DNA from: JAQBQB01 sp963846925
GTDB lineage: Bacteria > Gemmatimonadota > Gemmatimonadetes > Gemmatimonadales > Gemmatimonadaceae
DNA: 64,000 nt
Assembly: GCA_963846925.1 (NCBI GenBank)
Contig: CAWJXW010000019.1
Coordinates: 62,001 to 126,000 of the forward strand
Direction: 5' to 3'
The position numbers and the translations under genes are program-made. Shown one piece after another: positions 54,986-63,441 of this stretch (its first letter is position 1; each line of letters starts with the position of its first letter). The notes under the pieces are model-generated. The model did no database searches. It was not told where the DNA came from and saw only the letters and a program-made list of their open reading frames with translations.

Positions 54986-55541
54986 CCGACACCTCGCTCG
55001 AAGAAACGACGCTGGACTCGGCTTCGGCGGTATGTTCGGCCGCGCGCCCGAGTCCGGCAAGAGTGCGCGACGCGATGCCGTGCACAAATACCGGCCCGAT
55101 GACTCCATGGGCCGCGATTCCACCAATCACTGGCCACGTGGGCCCGTTCCACACGTGTACGATGCGGACGAGCGTGCCGGCTTCATGTGGGGCGAAGGTC
55201 CACTCGACATCCATCCCCGCCGTGATGCCACGAACGTGCCGAAAGCGAATCGAACCGCGCGCCGTGCTCGACGGTGTCTTCACGGCCATGAGCGACGTCC
55301 ACCACGTGGGCCAATCGACGGGCCCGAAGGGACGGTTCGCCGACATCTCGACAGTCCCTCCGCCATCGCCGCGCCGTTCGAGAAAACGAACGTATCGGTA
55401 GTGAGGCAAGTGGATCGGCCAGCGTTCGACGTCGGCCGCAAGCGAGAAGATTCGAGCGGCCGGCGCGCGCACGACGAGCTCGTCGACCGTCTGGAGCGAT
55501 CGGTCGGTCGGCATCGGGCCGAGGTCGAGCGGCTCCTTCAC
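54978..55541 (-). CDS. SRPBCC (START/Bet v1-like) family protein, polyketide cyclase type
   Basis: 187 residues. TVDELVVRAPAARIFSLAAD, VERWPIHLPHYRYVRFLER, and the C-terminal long helix region (GLGRAAEHTAEAESS) fit the SRPBCC/polyketide cyclase fold, which binds hydrophobic molecules in a deep cavity. VEWTFAPHEAGTLVRIVHVW is a typical strand pair. There may be a membrane-touching stretch VIGGIAAHGVIGPVFVHGIA. GTG at 55541 overlaps the methyltransferase stop (GTGA). It may hold or cyclise the product of the adjacent ketosynthase; that role is inferred from context. Confidence 0.85.
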   Translation of the reverse strand: MKEPLDLGPMPTDRSLQTVDELVVRAPAARIFSLAADVERWPIHLPHYRYVRFLERRGDGGGTVEMSANRPFGPVDWPTWWTSLMAVKTPSSTARGSIRFRHVRGITAGMDVEWTFAPHEAGTLVRIVHVWNGPTWPVIGGIAAHGVIGPVFVHGIASRTLAGLGRAAEHTAEAESSVVSSSEVSGG

Positions 55542-56239
55542 GACGCGCTCGCCGCTTCAGAACGGGTCCAGCGCGCCGTGAGGCGAAAGCCAAGCCGCCG
55601 GCTGACTCGGGGTGAGGCACCCGTCGCCGCGTTCACGTGACGTCTGAGCTCCCCGGCCGTGAAGCCGCGAAGCACCGAGACGACGCCGTCGTGTCGCGTG
55701 ATGGGATGAAAACACAGCGGAAACGAAACGAGCCAGAAGCCAGCCGCGGCGAACCAACTGCGGCGCAAATCGCACACGATGACCGCGCGTCGCGCCACCC
55801 GATGCAGCTCGCGCAGCAGACGCTCGACGTCCGCGTCCGCGAAGTGGTGGAGCAGCTGCGAACACATCGCGACGTCCACACTCCCGTCACGGAAGGGAAG
55901 CGCGAGCGCGTCGGCGCAGACCATGCCCGTCGTCGTACCACGTGCTGTCGCCAGCAGCGACAGCGCGCCGTCGACGCCGATCGTCGTCAAACTGCCGCCC
56001 GACTTGCGAACGTCGCGCGTCGCTCCGGCCAGGATGTCGGCCAGGCCCGTGCCGACGTCGAGGAGGATCATGTTGTCGCGCGGCGCGATCACAGCGCGGA
56101 GCTCCGTCAGCGCGGCGCGCAGACCGCCGAGCCACACGTTCGAACGACGGATGTCGTCCTGCGCGCGGTGGCGGTCGTGTGCGTCTACGCGCGGGTCGTC
56201 GAGGAGCTCGACACCGCGACGCCTGGCGGGCGTCAGCAC
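55538..56239 (-). CDS. Class I SAM-dependent methyltransferase
   Basis: 233 residues. Motif I LLDVGTGLADILAG binds SAM, followed by GVDGALSLLATARG, CADALALPFRDGSVDVAMC and QLLHHFADADVERLLRELHR, the UbiE/Methyltransf_11 layout. The N-terminus LTPARRRGVELLDDPRVD is a wording I associate with methyltransferases of type III polyketide and quinone-lipid clusters. Start uncertain: GTG at 56239 has GGGAAG nine bases upstream; TTG at 56248 is the alternative. Frame continues open far upstream but reads as nonsense there. It overlaps the SRPBCC start by 4 bases. Confidence 0.85.
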   Translation of the reverse strand: MLTPARRRGVELLDDPRVDAHDRHRAQDDIRRSNVWLGGLRAALTELRAVIAPRDNMILLDVGTGLADILAGATRDVRKSGGSLTTIGVDGALSLLATARGTTTGMVCADALALPFRDGSVDVAMCSQLLHHFADADVERLLRELHRVARRAVIVCDLRRSWFAAAGFWLVSFPLCFHPITRHDGVVSVLRGFTAGELRRHVNAATGASPRVSRRLGFRLTARWTRSEAASAS

Positions 56240-56264
56240 GAAGCCCAACTTCCCGTTCTCGTGG

Positions 56265-56741
56265 TCATCGCTCGAGTTGGGCGTATCCGCCGCGATAATA
56301 GAGCAGCGGACGCCCGTGCAGCGGCTCGGCCCGGTCGAGACGCGCGATGCACAAGGTGTGGTCACCCGTCTCGACGCGTTGGATGATGGTGCACTCGAGG
56401 TGTGCCAGTGCGTCGTCGAGGAGGACGACCCCGCGCTCACCACGTGAAAACGATATCCCATCAAAGCGCTGCTCGCTCTCGTCGGCGAACCGCCGCGACC
56501 ATGCCTCTTGATTCGATGACAGGATGCTGATGCCACAGGCCGGCGGCGGATCGCTCGTGAGGAGGCCGTGCATCGACGCGGTGTGGTCGACGCAGAACAG
56601 GACGAGCGGCGGCTCGAGACTGAGCGAGCTGAAGGCGCTCACCGTCATCCCGTGGTCGGCGCCCGATGGATCGCGCGTCGTGAGAATCGTGACCCCGGAG
56701 GCGAAGCGACCGAGGACGCTGCGAAATGTGTCCGAGTCCAT
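56265..56741 (-). CDS. Flavin reductase-like FMN-binding protein
   Basis: 158 residues. SVLGRFASGVTILTT and MTVSAFSSLSLEPPLVLFCVDH are the FMN-binding signature of the flavin reductase/HpaC family, and ECTIIQRVETGDHTLCIARLDR the C-terminal strand. It either supplies reduced flavin to a partner monooxygenase or is itself a small oxidoreductase. The ATG at 56741 is chosen (DSDTFRSVLG follows). It lies 4 bases after the FAD-dependent oxidoreductase stop, and 25 bases before the methyltransferase. The flavoprotein next door is the natural partner. Confidence 0.9.
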   Translation of the reverse strand: MDSDTFRSVLGRFASGVTILTTRDPSGADHGMTVSAFSSLSLEPPLVLFCVDHTASMHGLLTSDPPPACGISILSSNQEAWSRRFADESEQRFDGISFSRGERGVVLLDDALAHLECTIIQRVETGDHTLCIARLDRAEPLHGRPLLYYRGGYAQLER

Positions 56742-56745
56742 CCGT

Positions 56746-57951
56746 TCAACCGACGAAGACCTTCCAAACATACGACCATCGGACGACCTCGCTCGCCGGC
56801 ACAAAATTCCCCGTCACGCCGATCAGAAGATCGGCGAGGTCCTTGCGCGCCGAGAGGCGCTTGGCGGCTCGGTTGATGAGCGGCGGCCAGCCGACCACCG
56901 CGCCGATCACACGCTCGACGATCCACTTGCCGCCGAACTCCTTTCGCCGCGCGCGATCGTACGCGCGAAGCGCCTCCTCGCCGCCGTCGCGTGCGGCGAG
57001 CGCTTCGACGAGAATCTCGGAAAGCAGCTCGCCGCCGCGCAGCGCCGCGTAGATGCCTTCGCCGGTGAATGGGTCGAAGAAATCGGCGGCGTCGCCGACC
57101 AACGCGGCGCCCGGCGCCCAGGCACGCCGGCTGTACGAGCCGAACGGTCCCGTCGCGACCACGGGCGACACGCGCTCGGCACCGGAGAATCGCGCCGCGA
57201 GATGAGGACGCGATCGCATCCACGCTTCGAGGAACGCGGTGCGATCCCGCGCGATGTCTCTCGCGCGCGCGGCCGGAACGACCAGCGCGACAGTCGTCGC
57301 TCCATGGCCGACGTCGGCGATGCCGACGTACCCGTCGCGCTCGACGTGCATCTCGCCTTGCTCGCCGACCTCGCGTACGCCGGTGTAGTGTGTCACCAAA
57401 GCGAGCCGGCGCGGCCAGCGCGTCGCTCTCGCGAGGCCGAGGCGCCGCGCGACGATCGAGCGAAGTCCGTCGGCGCCGATCGTGAACCGCGCGCGAATCG
57501 GCTCGCCGGTGCCCTGTTTCGCGCCGGTCACGCGACCGGAGGAATCGCGGACGAGATCTGTGATTCTCAGGCCTTCAACGACGCGCGCGCCGGACGCTCG
57601 AGCGCAGTCGAATAGAATCTCGTCGAGCACTTCGCGACGCACCGACAGCCCCCGGTCGGCGTACGCGCGGAACCCGTGTCGCGCTACGAAGTCGCCGGCG
57701 ATGACCAGACCGTTCGGCGCGCGGACGCGCACACCCGACAGCGCCGCGGCGCCCGAGCGCTCGACCCGTCCGAGCGCGCCCATCGCGTCGAGCACGCGCG
57801 ACGCCTCGGGGCTGAGATACTCGGCGCAGGGTTTGGGGCGCGGGAATCGGGCGCGGTCGGCGAGCAGCACGTCCACGCCCCGGCGCGCCAGAGCGAAGGC
57901 CAGGGACGATCCCGCCGGACCGCCACCGACGACGAGGACGTCCGCGTTCAT
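56746..57951 (-). CDS. FAD-dependent oxidoreductase, geranylgeranyl-reductase/monooxygenase type
   Basis: 401 residues. DVLVVGGGPAGSSLAFALARRG is the Rossmann FAD site, FTIGADGLRSIVARRLG the NAD(P)H/FAD DG motif and GAALVGDAADFFDPFTGEGIYAAL the GD motif. PRPKPCAEYLSPEA is characteristic of the geranylgeranyl reductase group, which reduces isoprenoid double bonds, and of related polyketide monooxygenases. No signal peptide; the C-terminus (INRAAKRLSARKDLADLLIG) may touch the membrane. ATG at 57951 overlaps the DUF92 stop (ATGA). Confidence 0.9.
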   Translation of the reverse strand: MNADVLVVGGGPAGSSLAFALARRGVDVLLADRARFPRPKPCAEYLSPEASRVLDAMGALGRVERSGAAALSGVRVRAPNGLVIAGDFVARHGFRAYADRGLSVRREVLDEILFDCARASGARVVEGLRITDLVRDSSGRVTGAKQGTGEPIRARFTIGADGLRSIVARRLGLARATRWPRRLALVTHYTGVREVGEQGEMHVERDGYVGIADVGHGATTVALVVPAARARDIARDRTAFLEAWMRSRPHLAARFSGAERVSPVVATGPFGSYSRRAWAPGAALVGDAADFFDPFTGEGIYAALRGGELLSEILVEALAARDGGEEALRAYDRARRKEFGGKWIVERVIGAVVGWPPLINRAAKRLSARKDLADLLIGVTGNFVPASEVVRWSYVWKVFVG

Positions 57952-58751
57952 GCGTAGCGCGCGAACATCGCCATGAAGAGCGCCGTGGCGGCCGCGCCGC
58001 CCAAGATTCCGCTGAACAGATTCACCATGTCGTTGTCCAATCCGCTCACCCCGCCCGCGATGCGGGTCGGCGAACCGCAATCGTGTCGCACGCGCTCAGT
58101 TGCTACACCGCACGCGTCGCACCACCGCCGAGTTTGCACCGTCGCGCCGATGAGGGAGTCCGCGAGCGCACCGACGACCCCGCCCGCTACGGCGGAGACG
58201 GCCGTCAGGCTCGTCCACCCGATCAGGATCGAAACAACGGCCACGAACAGCGCTCCCGCCAAGGCACCCAGACTTCCAATCACCGTGACCCCACCGGACG
58301 TTCCCACGGGCACCGGGCGTCCGGAAAGGATCGAGCGAGGCACGCCGCCAAACCGCGTCCCGATCTCGGTGGCCCACGTGTCGGCGGCCGAGGCGGCAAG
58401 CGCCCCGGCGCCGAGCGCCGTCCACCACAGGCCGGGTTGGATCAGCATCCCGAGCACCGCGACGCCGAACACGCCGCCGTTGGCGAGCACCTGCCTCGCG
58501 TCGCGCTGGCCTCCCTTGGCCACGATGGAACCGGTCAATCGCTCCTTCTCGGCGGCGCCGAGCCTCGACAGGGCGCTGGACGCCGCGAAGTAGGCGATGA
58601 GAAGGATCGCCCATGGATAGCCGGCGGCGGCGGCGATCGTACCAAGTCCGGTCGCAGCGACGGCGCCGCTTCTGGAGAGTGACCGAGTCTTTCGCGCAAG
58701 GGTCGCGATGATTGCGGCAACCAACAGTCCGACCGCGGCGCGCGCGGCCAT
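57948..58751 (-). CDS. DUF92 family membrane protein, first gene of the ketosynthase operon
   Basis: 267 residues with seven or more hydrophobic helices. Segments SGAVAATGLGTIAAAAGYPWA, KGGQRDARQVLANGGVFGV, ASAADTWATEIGTRFGGVPR, GTSGGVTVIGSLGALAGAL and GALADSLIGATVQTRRWC fit DUF92/TMEM19. This family includes the plant and cyanobacterial phytyl-phosphate kinase (VTE6), so an isoprenoid-alcohol or isoprenyl-phosphate kinase activity is possible. A CDACG...C segment near residue 220 (RRWCDACGVATERVRHDCGS) adds three or four cysteines that could bind a metal. ATG at 58751 chosen; a GTG at 58778 is possible. Divergent from the V4R-type gene. Confidence 0.85.
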   Translation of the reverse strand: MAARAAVGLLVAAIIATLARKTRSLSRSGAVAATGLGTIAAAAGYPWAILLIAYFAASSALSRLGAAEKERLTGSIVAKGGQRDARQVLANGGVFGVAVLGMLIQPGLWWTALGAGALAASAADTWATEIGTRFGGVPRSILSGRPVPVGTSGGVTVIGSLGALAGALFVAVVSILIGWTSLTAVSAVAGGVVGALADSLIGATVQTRRWCDACGVATERVRHDCGSPTRIAGGVSGLDNDMVNLFSGILGGAAATALFMAMFARYA

Positions 58752-58829
58752 CAGCGAGCGTCTTGAAGGGGCACCCACGCGCGGCTAGCTTCGCTTTTCA
58801 ACCCCGCTTTTCGACCGACAACGAGGCTC

Positions 58830-59468
58830 ATGCTCGCCACTGTTGATGCCCTGTTCCCATTGAGTCTTCTGGAAGCGGTCCGGAACGTCGACACGCCGAT
58901 GGATCTTCTCGACACGGAATACGTCGACGAGCTGCGCAACAAACGCTTCGGCCTGAGCGACACGGTCTACACGCAGATCAAACGTCACACCGAGGCGGTG
59001 CGAAAGGGACAGCGCACCGGCTCCGACGAGGTCATCGGCCTCGCCAAGCTGATCGGCCGGCGACCCGACGCCGAGGCGGTGTTTCGCGCCGCCGGCCGTT
59101 ACACGGCGCGACAGTCCTATCAAACCATTTCGTCGGTCAACCGCAGCTTGATGCGGATTCTGCCGGCGGCCCTCGCAAGGCCGCTCGCTTTCCGCTACGC
59201 GAAGAAAATCGCCGCGCGGTACCTCGGCGGCAACGTACGCCGCGTCGGCGCCTTTCTGATGGTCGACGTGCCGCGCCCGATCACCCTCGGCACCGCGCCG
59301 GGGAGCATCGGGTGTACCTATTACGAGTCGTCGCTGCGCGAGCTTCTCCAGCGTCTGATCGGAAGCATCGGCGCGGTGGAGCACGTCCGCTGCGCCGCTC
59401 GCGGCGAAGGCACGTGCGAATGGCGCGCCGACTGGCGCGCGATCGATCGAACCGCGGGGCACGAGTAA
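58830..59468 (+). CDS. V4R/DUF2378-like small-molecule-binding protein
   Basis: 212 residues. The C-terminal part (GAVEHVRCAARGEGTCEWRADW) has the paired-cysteine ending of V4R (4-vinyl reductase-type) and DUF2378 domains, which bind small hydrophobic ligands or haem-like molecules. The rest is helical (LLEAVRNVDTPMDLLDTEYV, DTVYTQIKRHTEAVRKGQRT). No catalytic motif is evident. I assign the superfamily with moderate confidence only. It is divergent from the DUF92/ketosynthase operon and just 7 bases upstream of a peptidase gene, so it might sense a product of that operon. Confidence 0.6.
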   Translation: MLATVDALFPLSLLEAVRNVDTPMDLLDTEYVDELRNKRFGLSDTVYTQIKRHTEAVRKGQRTGSDEVIGLAKLIGRRPDAEAVFRAAGRYTARQSYQTISSVNRSLMRILPAALARPLAFRYAKKIAARYLGGNVRRVGAFLMVDVPRPITLGTAPGSIGCTYYESSLRELLQRLIGSIGAVEHVRCAARGEGTCEWRADWRAIDRTAGHE

Positions 59469-59475
59469 ACGCCGA

Positions 59476-60654
59476 ATGCTCACCACCGACACGTTGTTCG
59501 AGCTCCAACGCGCCCTGATCGACGCGAATCTCGACGGCTGGCTCCTGTACGACTTCCGCGGCCTGAATCCGATCGCCGCGGAGCTCATGGGCCTCGAGGG
59601 GATGACGACGCGGCGGGCGTTCGCCTTCGTGCCTGCGCGCGGACTTCCGATCGCGTTCACGCACGCGATCGAACAGGGGCCGTGGCGTCGCTGGCCGGGA
59701 GAGTGGCCGCGGGAGATTTATGCGTCGTGGCGAACCCTCGAGTCGCTGCTCGCGAAGTACGTCGGCGGCAAGCGCGTGGCCATGGAGTACTCGGCCGGCG
59801 ACGCCGTCCCGTATCTCGACCGCGTGCCCGCCGGCGTGATCGAGATGGTCCGCGCGTCGGGCGCGACGGTCCTGTCGTCGGGCGATCTCGTGACGCGCTT
59901 CTACGCGGCGTGGAGCGTGGACAACATCGCGTCGCACGAGCGGGCGGCCGAGGTGATCGCGGGCATCGCGCGAAAGGCGATGGCATTCGCAGGCGAGCGC
60001 TCGCGAACCGCGGAGCCGCTGGCCGAGCACGAGCTCATGGGTTGGATTCAGGACGAGTTTCGTCGCGCCGGTCTCTCGACCGACCACGGCCCGAACGTGT
60101 CGGCCGGCGCGAACGCGGCAAACCCACACTACGAACCGTCGGCGGATTCGCCGCGCGTGATTCGTCCGGGCGAGATCCTGCTCATCGACCTCTGGGCTCG
60201 CGAAGACGGCGGAGTCTATGCGGACCAGACCTGGATGGCTTCCGTGGGCAAACCGTCCACCGAGACGCTCGACATCTGGAACGCGGTGCGCGACGCGCGC
60301 GACGCGGCGATCCTGCTCGTCCGCGAGCGAGCCAAGGCCAACGTGCCCACGCGCGGCGCCGAGGTCGACGATGCCGCCCGCCGCGTGATTCAATCGCGCG
60401 GATTCGGGGACTACTTCACACACCGGACCGGCCACTCGATCGACTCGCGTGATCTGCACGGATCGGGACCGAACCTCGACAACCTCGAGACCCGGGAGGA
60501 GCGCTTGCTCGTCCCCGGAATCGGCTTCTCGATCGAACCGGGGGTTTACATCCCGGGGCAGGTCGGGATGCGAAGCGAGGTCAACGTGTACATCGTGCCG
60601 GGCGAGGCCGTCGTGACGCCGCGTGACTACCAGCGGGATCTGCTCATCGTCTGA
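59476..60654 (+). CDS. M24-family metallopeptidase (Xaa-Pro aminopeptidase-like)
   Basis: 392 residues. The N-terminal half is the creatinase-like domain (LIDANLDGWLLYDFRGLNPI). The pita-bread domain has all five metal ligands: LLIDLWARE and YADQTWM (Asp, Asp), THRTGHSID (His), IGFSIEPGVYIPG (Glu) and GMRSEVNVYI (Glu). It removes N-terminal residues, often before proline, in the cytosol. ATG at 59476, 7 bases after the upstream gene, so cotranscribed with it. The downstream gap has a structured leader (next entry). Confidence 0.93.
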   Translation: MLTTDTLFELQRALIDANLDGWLLYDFRGLNPIAAELMGLEGMTTRRAFAFVPARGLPIAFTHAIEQGPWRRWPGEWPREIYASWRTLESLLAKYVGGKRVAMEYSAGDAVPYLDRVPAGVIEMVRASGATVLSSGDLVTRFYAAWSVDNIASHERAAEVIAGIARKAMAFAGERSRTAEPLAEHELMGWIQDEFRRAGLSTDHGPNVSAGANAANPHYEPSADSPRVIRPGEILLIDLWAREDGGVYADQTWMASVGKPSTETLDIWNAVRDARDAAILLVRERAKANVPTRGAEVDDAARRVIQSRGFGDYFTHRTGHSIDSRDLHGSGPNLDNLETREERLLVPGIGFSIEPGVYIPGQVGMRSEVNVYIVPGEAVVTPRDYQRDLLIV

Positions 60655-60681
60655 GCGGAGTGGGCCCGCAGGTCGTGAGCG

Positions 60682-60750
60682 GTCCGCTCGTTGCGGACTA
60701 ACCTCTGGGTACCGGCGGGGTCGCCGGGTCTCCCGACTCATCCAGAGGTT
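60682..60750 (+). promoter_or_regulatory. Structured leader that can hide the ribosome site of the next gene
   Basis: Three hairpins in 69 bases. GTCCGC/GCGGAC (60682-60687 with 60693-60698, loop TCGTT). AACCTCTGG (60700-60708) pairs perfectly with CCAGAGGTT (60742-60750). CCGGCG/CGCCGG (60712-60717 with 60722-60727) sits inside that loop. The AGAGG in the right arm (60744-60748) is the only ribosome site before the lipoprotein reading frame, whose first sensible codon is a CTG at 60754. The long stem would block it. The first hairpin could end transcription of the peptidase gene, but lacks a T-run. Confidence 0.55.
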
Positions 60751-60753
60751 CTC

Positions 60754-61625
60754 CTGAAGCTGAAACGCGGCGTTCCACTCTTCGCCCTTGGCGCGACGAT
60801 CGCGGCCCTCGCCGCGTGCTCCAAGGAACCCGCCTCCGCGGCGAGGGGGGGAGCGGCCACGCGGAGCGGGTCGCGATGGCGACCGACGATCGAGCCGGTT
60901 TCGAGCTCGCCGCCACCGGCTATCGCCCGTCGGCGCTGCCCACATCCGGCACGGTGATCGGGGTGGTCGATCCGACGGCGCTGCCGGCGATCGATGATTC
61001 CACGCACGAGTGCGAAACGGGGAGGAAGACGCCGCCACACTCGCGGGCCGCGCTCGTCTGGATCGCGGGGCTCGACTCGGGCAAGGCGCTGCCGATCGAG
61101 AAGCGTGCTGATCTGGGCAGCGAGGATTGCGGCCTCGATCCGAGCATCGTCGCGACCACCGTCGGGTCGACGATCAACGTCTACAACGACGACGCGGCGC
61201 TGCACCGTTTCGTGTTCAAGGGCAAACCGGTGGACAGCGCCGTCACGATGCCCTTCTTCAACACCGGGCAGGTCGTCGCCAGCGAGCGATTGACGAAGCG
61301 CGTCGGTTTCGTCGACGTCGTCTGCACGCGCCATCCATGGATGCGCGCCACGATCGCCGTCTTCGATCAGCCGTATTTCGCCGTGACCGACGAGAGCGGG
61401 CGGTTCTCGCTGGATTCGGTTCCGCCGGGGAGCTACACGCTCATGGTCTGGCGTCCCGACCTCGACAAGCCGCTCGAGCGAAAGATCCGGGTCACGGGAC
61501 AACACACGACGAATTTGGACATCGGCCCGGAAGGGGGCGAGACCGTCGGCGATCAGACCGCGGCAGGTGATATCCCGAGCACGAGGCGGTCCACGACCAT
61601 CGCCGCGAAGAGCAGGGCGAGGTAG
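60754..61625 (+). CDS. Lipoprotein with cupredoxin-like and carboxypeptidase-regulatory-like domains, one base missing
   Basis: The first 33 codons read KLKRGVPLFALGATIAALAAC SKEP, a lipoprotein signal with lipobox LAAC. The frame then breaks in a run of seven G at 60845-60851; if there were eight, it continues ERVAMATDDRAGFELAATGY and runs to 61625 (872 bases, remainder 2, as expected). The mature part has GVVDPTALP, a plastocyanin-like segment (GSTINVYNDDAALHRFVFKG, then VCTRHPWMRATIAVFDQPYF) with His and Cys candidates for one copper site, and a carboxypeptidase-regulatory-like beta domain (DESGRFSLDSVPPGSYTLMVW). CTG at 60754 is the best-placed start; a TTG at 60691 is in frame but would put 21 residues before the signal. 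The 3' end overlaps ctaB by 73 bases on the other strand. It may deliver copper to the oxidase encoded nearby; inference. Confidence 0.7.
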
Positions 61626-62461
61626 AGCAGAGAATACTTGTAGAGCCGCCACGCCGGCGCGTTCCATTCGGTGGCGCGCATGACGCGCAGGACCTCGACG
61701 ATGAATTTCGCGCCGAGCGCCGAGGCGGCGACCAGATAGACGACGCCGAGCGCTCCGAACGCCACCGGAAGCAGCGTGAGCGGCAGCAGGACGACGGTGT
61801 ACCAGAACATCTGGCGCTTCGTTTCGCGCTCGCCCCAAACGAGCGGCGCCATCGGCACGTGGGCCCGGTCGTAGTCGCGCTGCTTGAGCAGCGCGAGCGC
61901 CCAGAAGTGCGGCGGCGTCCAGTAGAACACGATCAAGAACAGGTACACAGCGAGCAGATCGATCCGGTTCGTCACGGCGGCCCAGCCGACGAGCGGCGGG
62001 AAGGCACCGGCCGCGCCGCCGATCACGATGTTCTGCGGCGTGCTGCGCTTGAGCCACCGCGTGTAAATGAAGACGTAGAAGTAGAATCCCGCGAGCGCGA
62101 GCGCCGCCGTCAACACATTCGCGGCGTAAGCGAGCAGCCACGTCGCGGCGGTGGACAGCAACACGCCGAATGCGAGCACCTGTCGCGGGTGCATCCGTCC
62201 GCTGGGAATCGGGCGCAGCCGCGTGCGGGCCATGCGATCGTCGATGTCGCGATCGATGTACATGTTCACCGCGTTAGCGCCGCCCGCCATGAGGTATCCG
62301 CCCGTGAACACCGCGAGCACGAGGGTCCACGCCGGATGTCCGGCGACGAACATCGGCGCGATCGTCGTCACGAGCAGCAGCGAGATGATCCTCGGCTTCG
62401 TGAGCGCGACGAGGTCGCGCCAGATCGAGCGCGTGCCGGTGATGGCGACGGCGTCGGTCAC
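61553..62461 (-). CDS. ctaB: Protohaem IX farnesyltransferase (haem O synthase)
   Basis: 302 residues, with nine hydrophobic helices. Prenyltransferase motif NMYIDRDIDDRMARTRLRP and the second polar loop GWAAVTNRIDLLA; KPRIISLLLVTTIAPM is the typical first helix. It adds a farnesyl tail to haem b to make haem O in the inner membrane, the step before CtaA. It overlaps ctaA by 4 bases (GTG start at 62461). Confidence 0.96.
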   Translation of the reverse strand: MTDAVAITGTRSIWRDLVALTKPRIISLLLVTTIAPMFVAGHPAWTLVLAVFTGGYLMAGGANAVNMYIDRDIDDRMARTRLRPIPSGRMHPRQVLAFGVLLSTAATWLLAYAANVLTAALALAGFYFYVFIYTRWLKRSTPQNIVIGGAAGAFPPLVGWAAVTNRIDLLAVYLFLIVFYWTPPHFWALALLKQRDYDRAHVPMAPLVWGERETKRQMFWYTVVLLPLTLLPVAFGALGVVYLVAASALGAKFIVEVLRVMRATEWNAPAWRLYKYSLLYLALLFAAMVVDRLVLGISPAAV

Positions 62462-63441
62462 GGTTCGGTGGCCGGAACGGGCGGCAGGTGACCGCTGAAG
62501 CTCCGCGCGGCGTCAACAGGCACGCCGGCCGCCGCCGGCGCGGTTCGTCGCGCGAGGTATGCAAGGAGGAAACAGCTCAGCCAGATGCCGATGCCGGTCG
62601 CCTCGTGAAGCGAACGGAGCACAGCGGGCAACGTGAGCAGAATCATCGTCGACGCGAGGGCCAACTGAAGCACGACCATGCCCAGTGCGATGGCCGCGGT
62701 GCGCACGACGATCGGCGCTTCTTCCGCGCGGCGACGACGCAGCGTCGCGACCACGCCGATCAGGTGCAGAAACAGCAGAACGGCGACGGTGCGGTGCGTC
62801 ATCTGCACGGCCACGGCGGTGGCGTCGACCGCTGAATTGCGTCCGCAGAGCGGAATGGTCGTACACGCCACCGAAGCGCCGGGGATCTTCGCCGTCAACC
62901 CGCCGAGCGCGACGGCGAAGAGGGCGAGAATCGCCGCGGCGCGCCCGGATCTCGCGGCGCGTGACGTCCCTCGCTGACGTTCGGCGCTCGCGCCGCCGAG
63001 AGCGCCGCTGCGCACGGCGGTCATCGCGACCATGGCGAGCACTGTCATGGCGACGAGCCAATGCGCGACGGTCGCCCAGGGTGCGTTACCGAATTTCACG
63101 GTCACGCCGCCCAGCGCGGCCGCGAACAACACGGCTCCGAGCGCGCCGGTTGCCGAGCGAAGTACGCCGCCGCGCCCGCTCACTCCGGCTTCACGACGTT
63201 GCCGTAGGGCGGCCGCCGCCATGAGCGTCACCGTCGCGACGAGAATCGACGCGAGATATCGGTGCGTGACCTCGACGATGAGATCCGGTCGGCTGAATGG
63301 CGGGAACCAGTAGCCGTAACACTTCGGCCAGTTGTTGCCGCAGCCCATGCCAGAGCCGGAGATGCGAACGATGGCGCCGAACACGAGGTGCAGGCACGCC
63401 GCGCCGAGGGCGAGCAGCGACAGCCGGCGGATGGTCTTCAT
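62458..63441 (-). CDS. ctaA: Haem A synthase (CtaA/COX15)
   Basis: 327 residues, with eight hydrophobic helices in two halves. Axial His and Glu candidates: GAIVRISGSGMGCGNNWPKCYG (the Cys pair of the first extracellular loop), EVTHRYLAS, TVAHWLVAM, QMTHRTVAV and HEATGIGIW. The second half has CTTIPLCGRN with the second Cys pair. It oxidises the C8 methyl of haem O to the formyl of haem A, in the inner membrane. ATG at 63441 chosen; residues upstream are Arg-rich. Coupled by ATGA to the small membrane gene before it. Confidence 0.94.
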   Translation of the reverse strand: MKTIRRLSLLALGAACLHLVFGAIVRISGSGMGCGNNWPKCYGYWFPPFSRPDLIVEVTHRYLASILVATVTLMAAAALRQRREAGVSGRGGVLRSATGALGAVLFAAALGGVTVKFGNAPWATVAHWLVAMTVLAMVAMTAVRSGALGGASAERQRGTSRAARSGRAAAILALFAVALGGLTAKIPGASVACTTIPLCGRNSAVDATAVAVQMTHRTVAVLLFLHLIGVVATLRRRRAEEAPIVVRTAAIALGMVVLQLALASTMILLTLPAVLRSLHEATGIGIWLSCFLLAYLARRTAPAAAGVPVDAARSFSGHLPPVPATEP

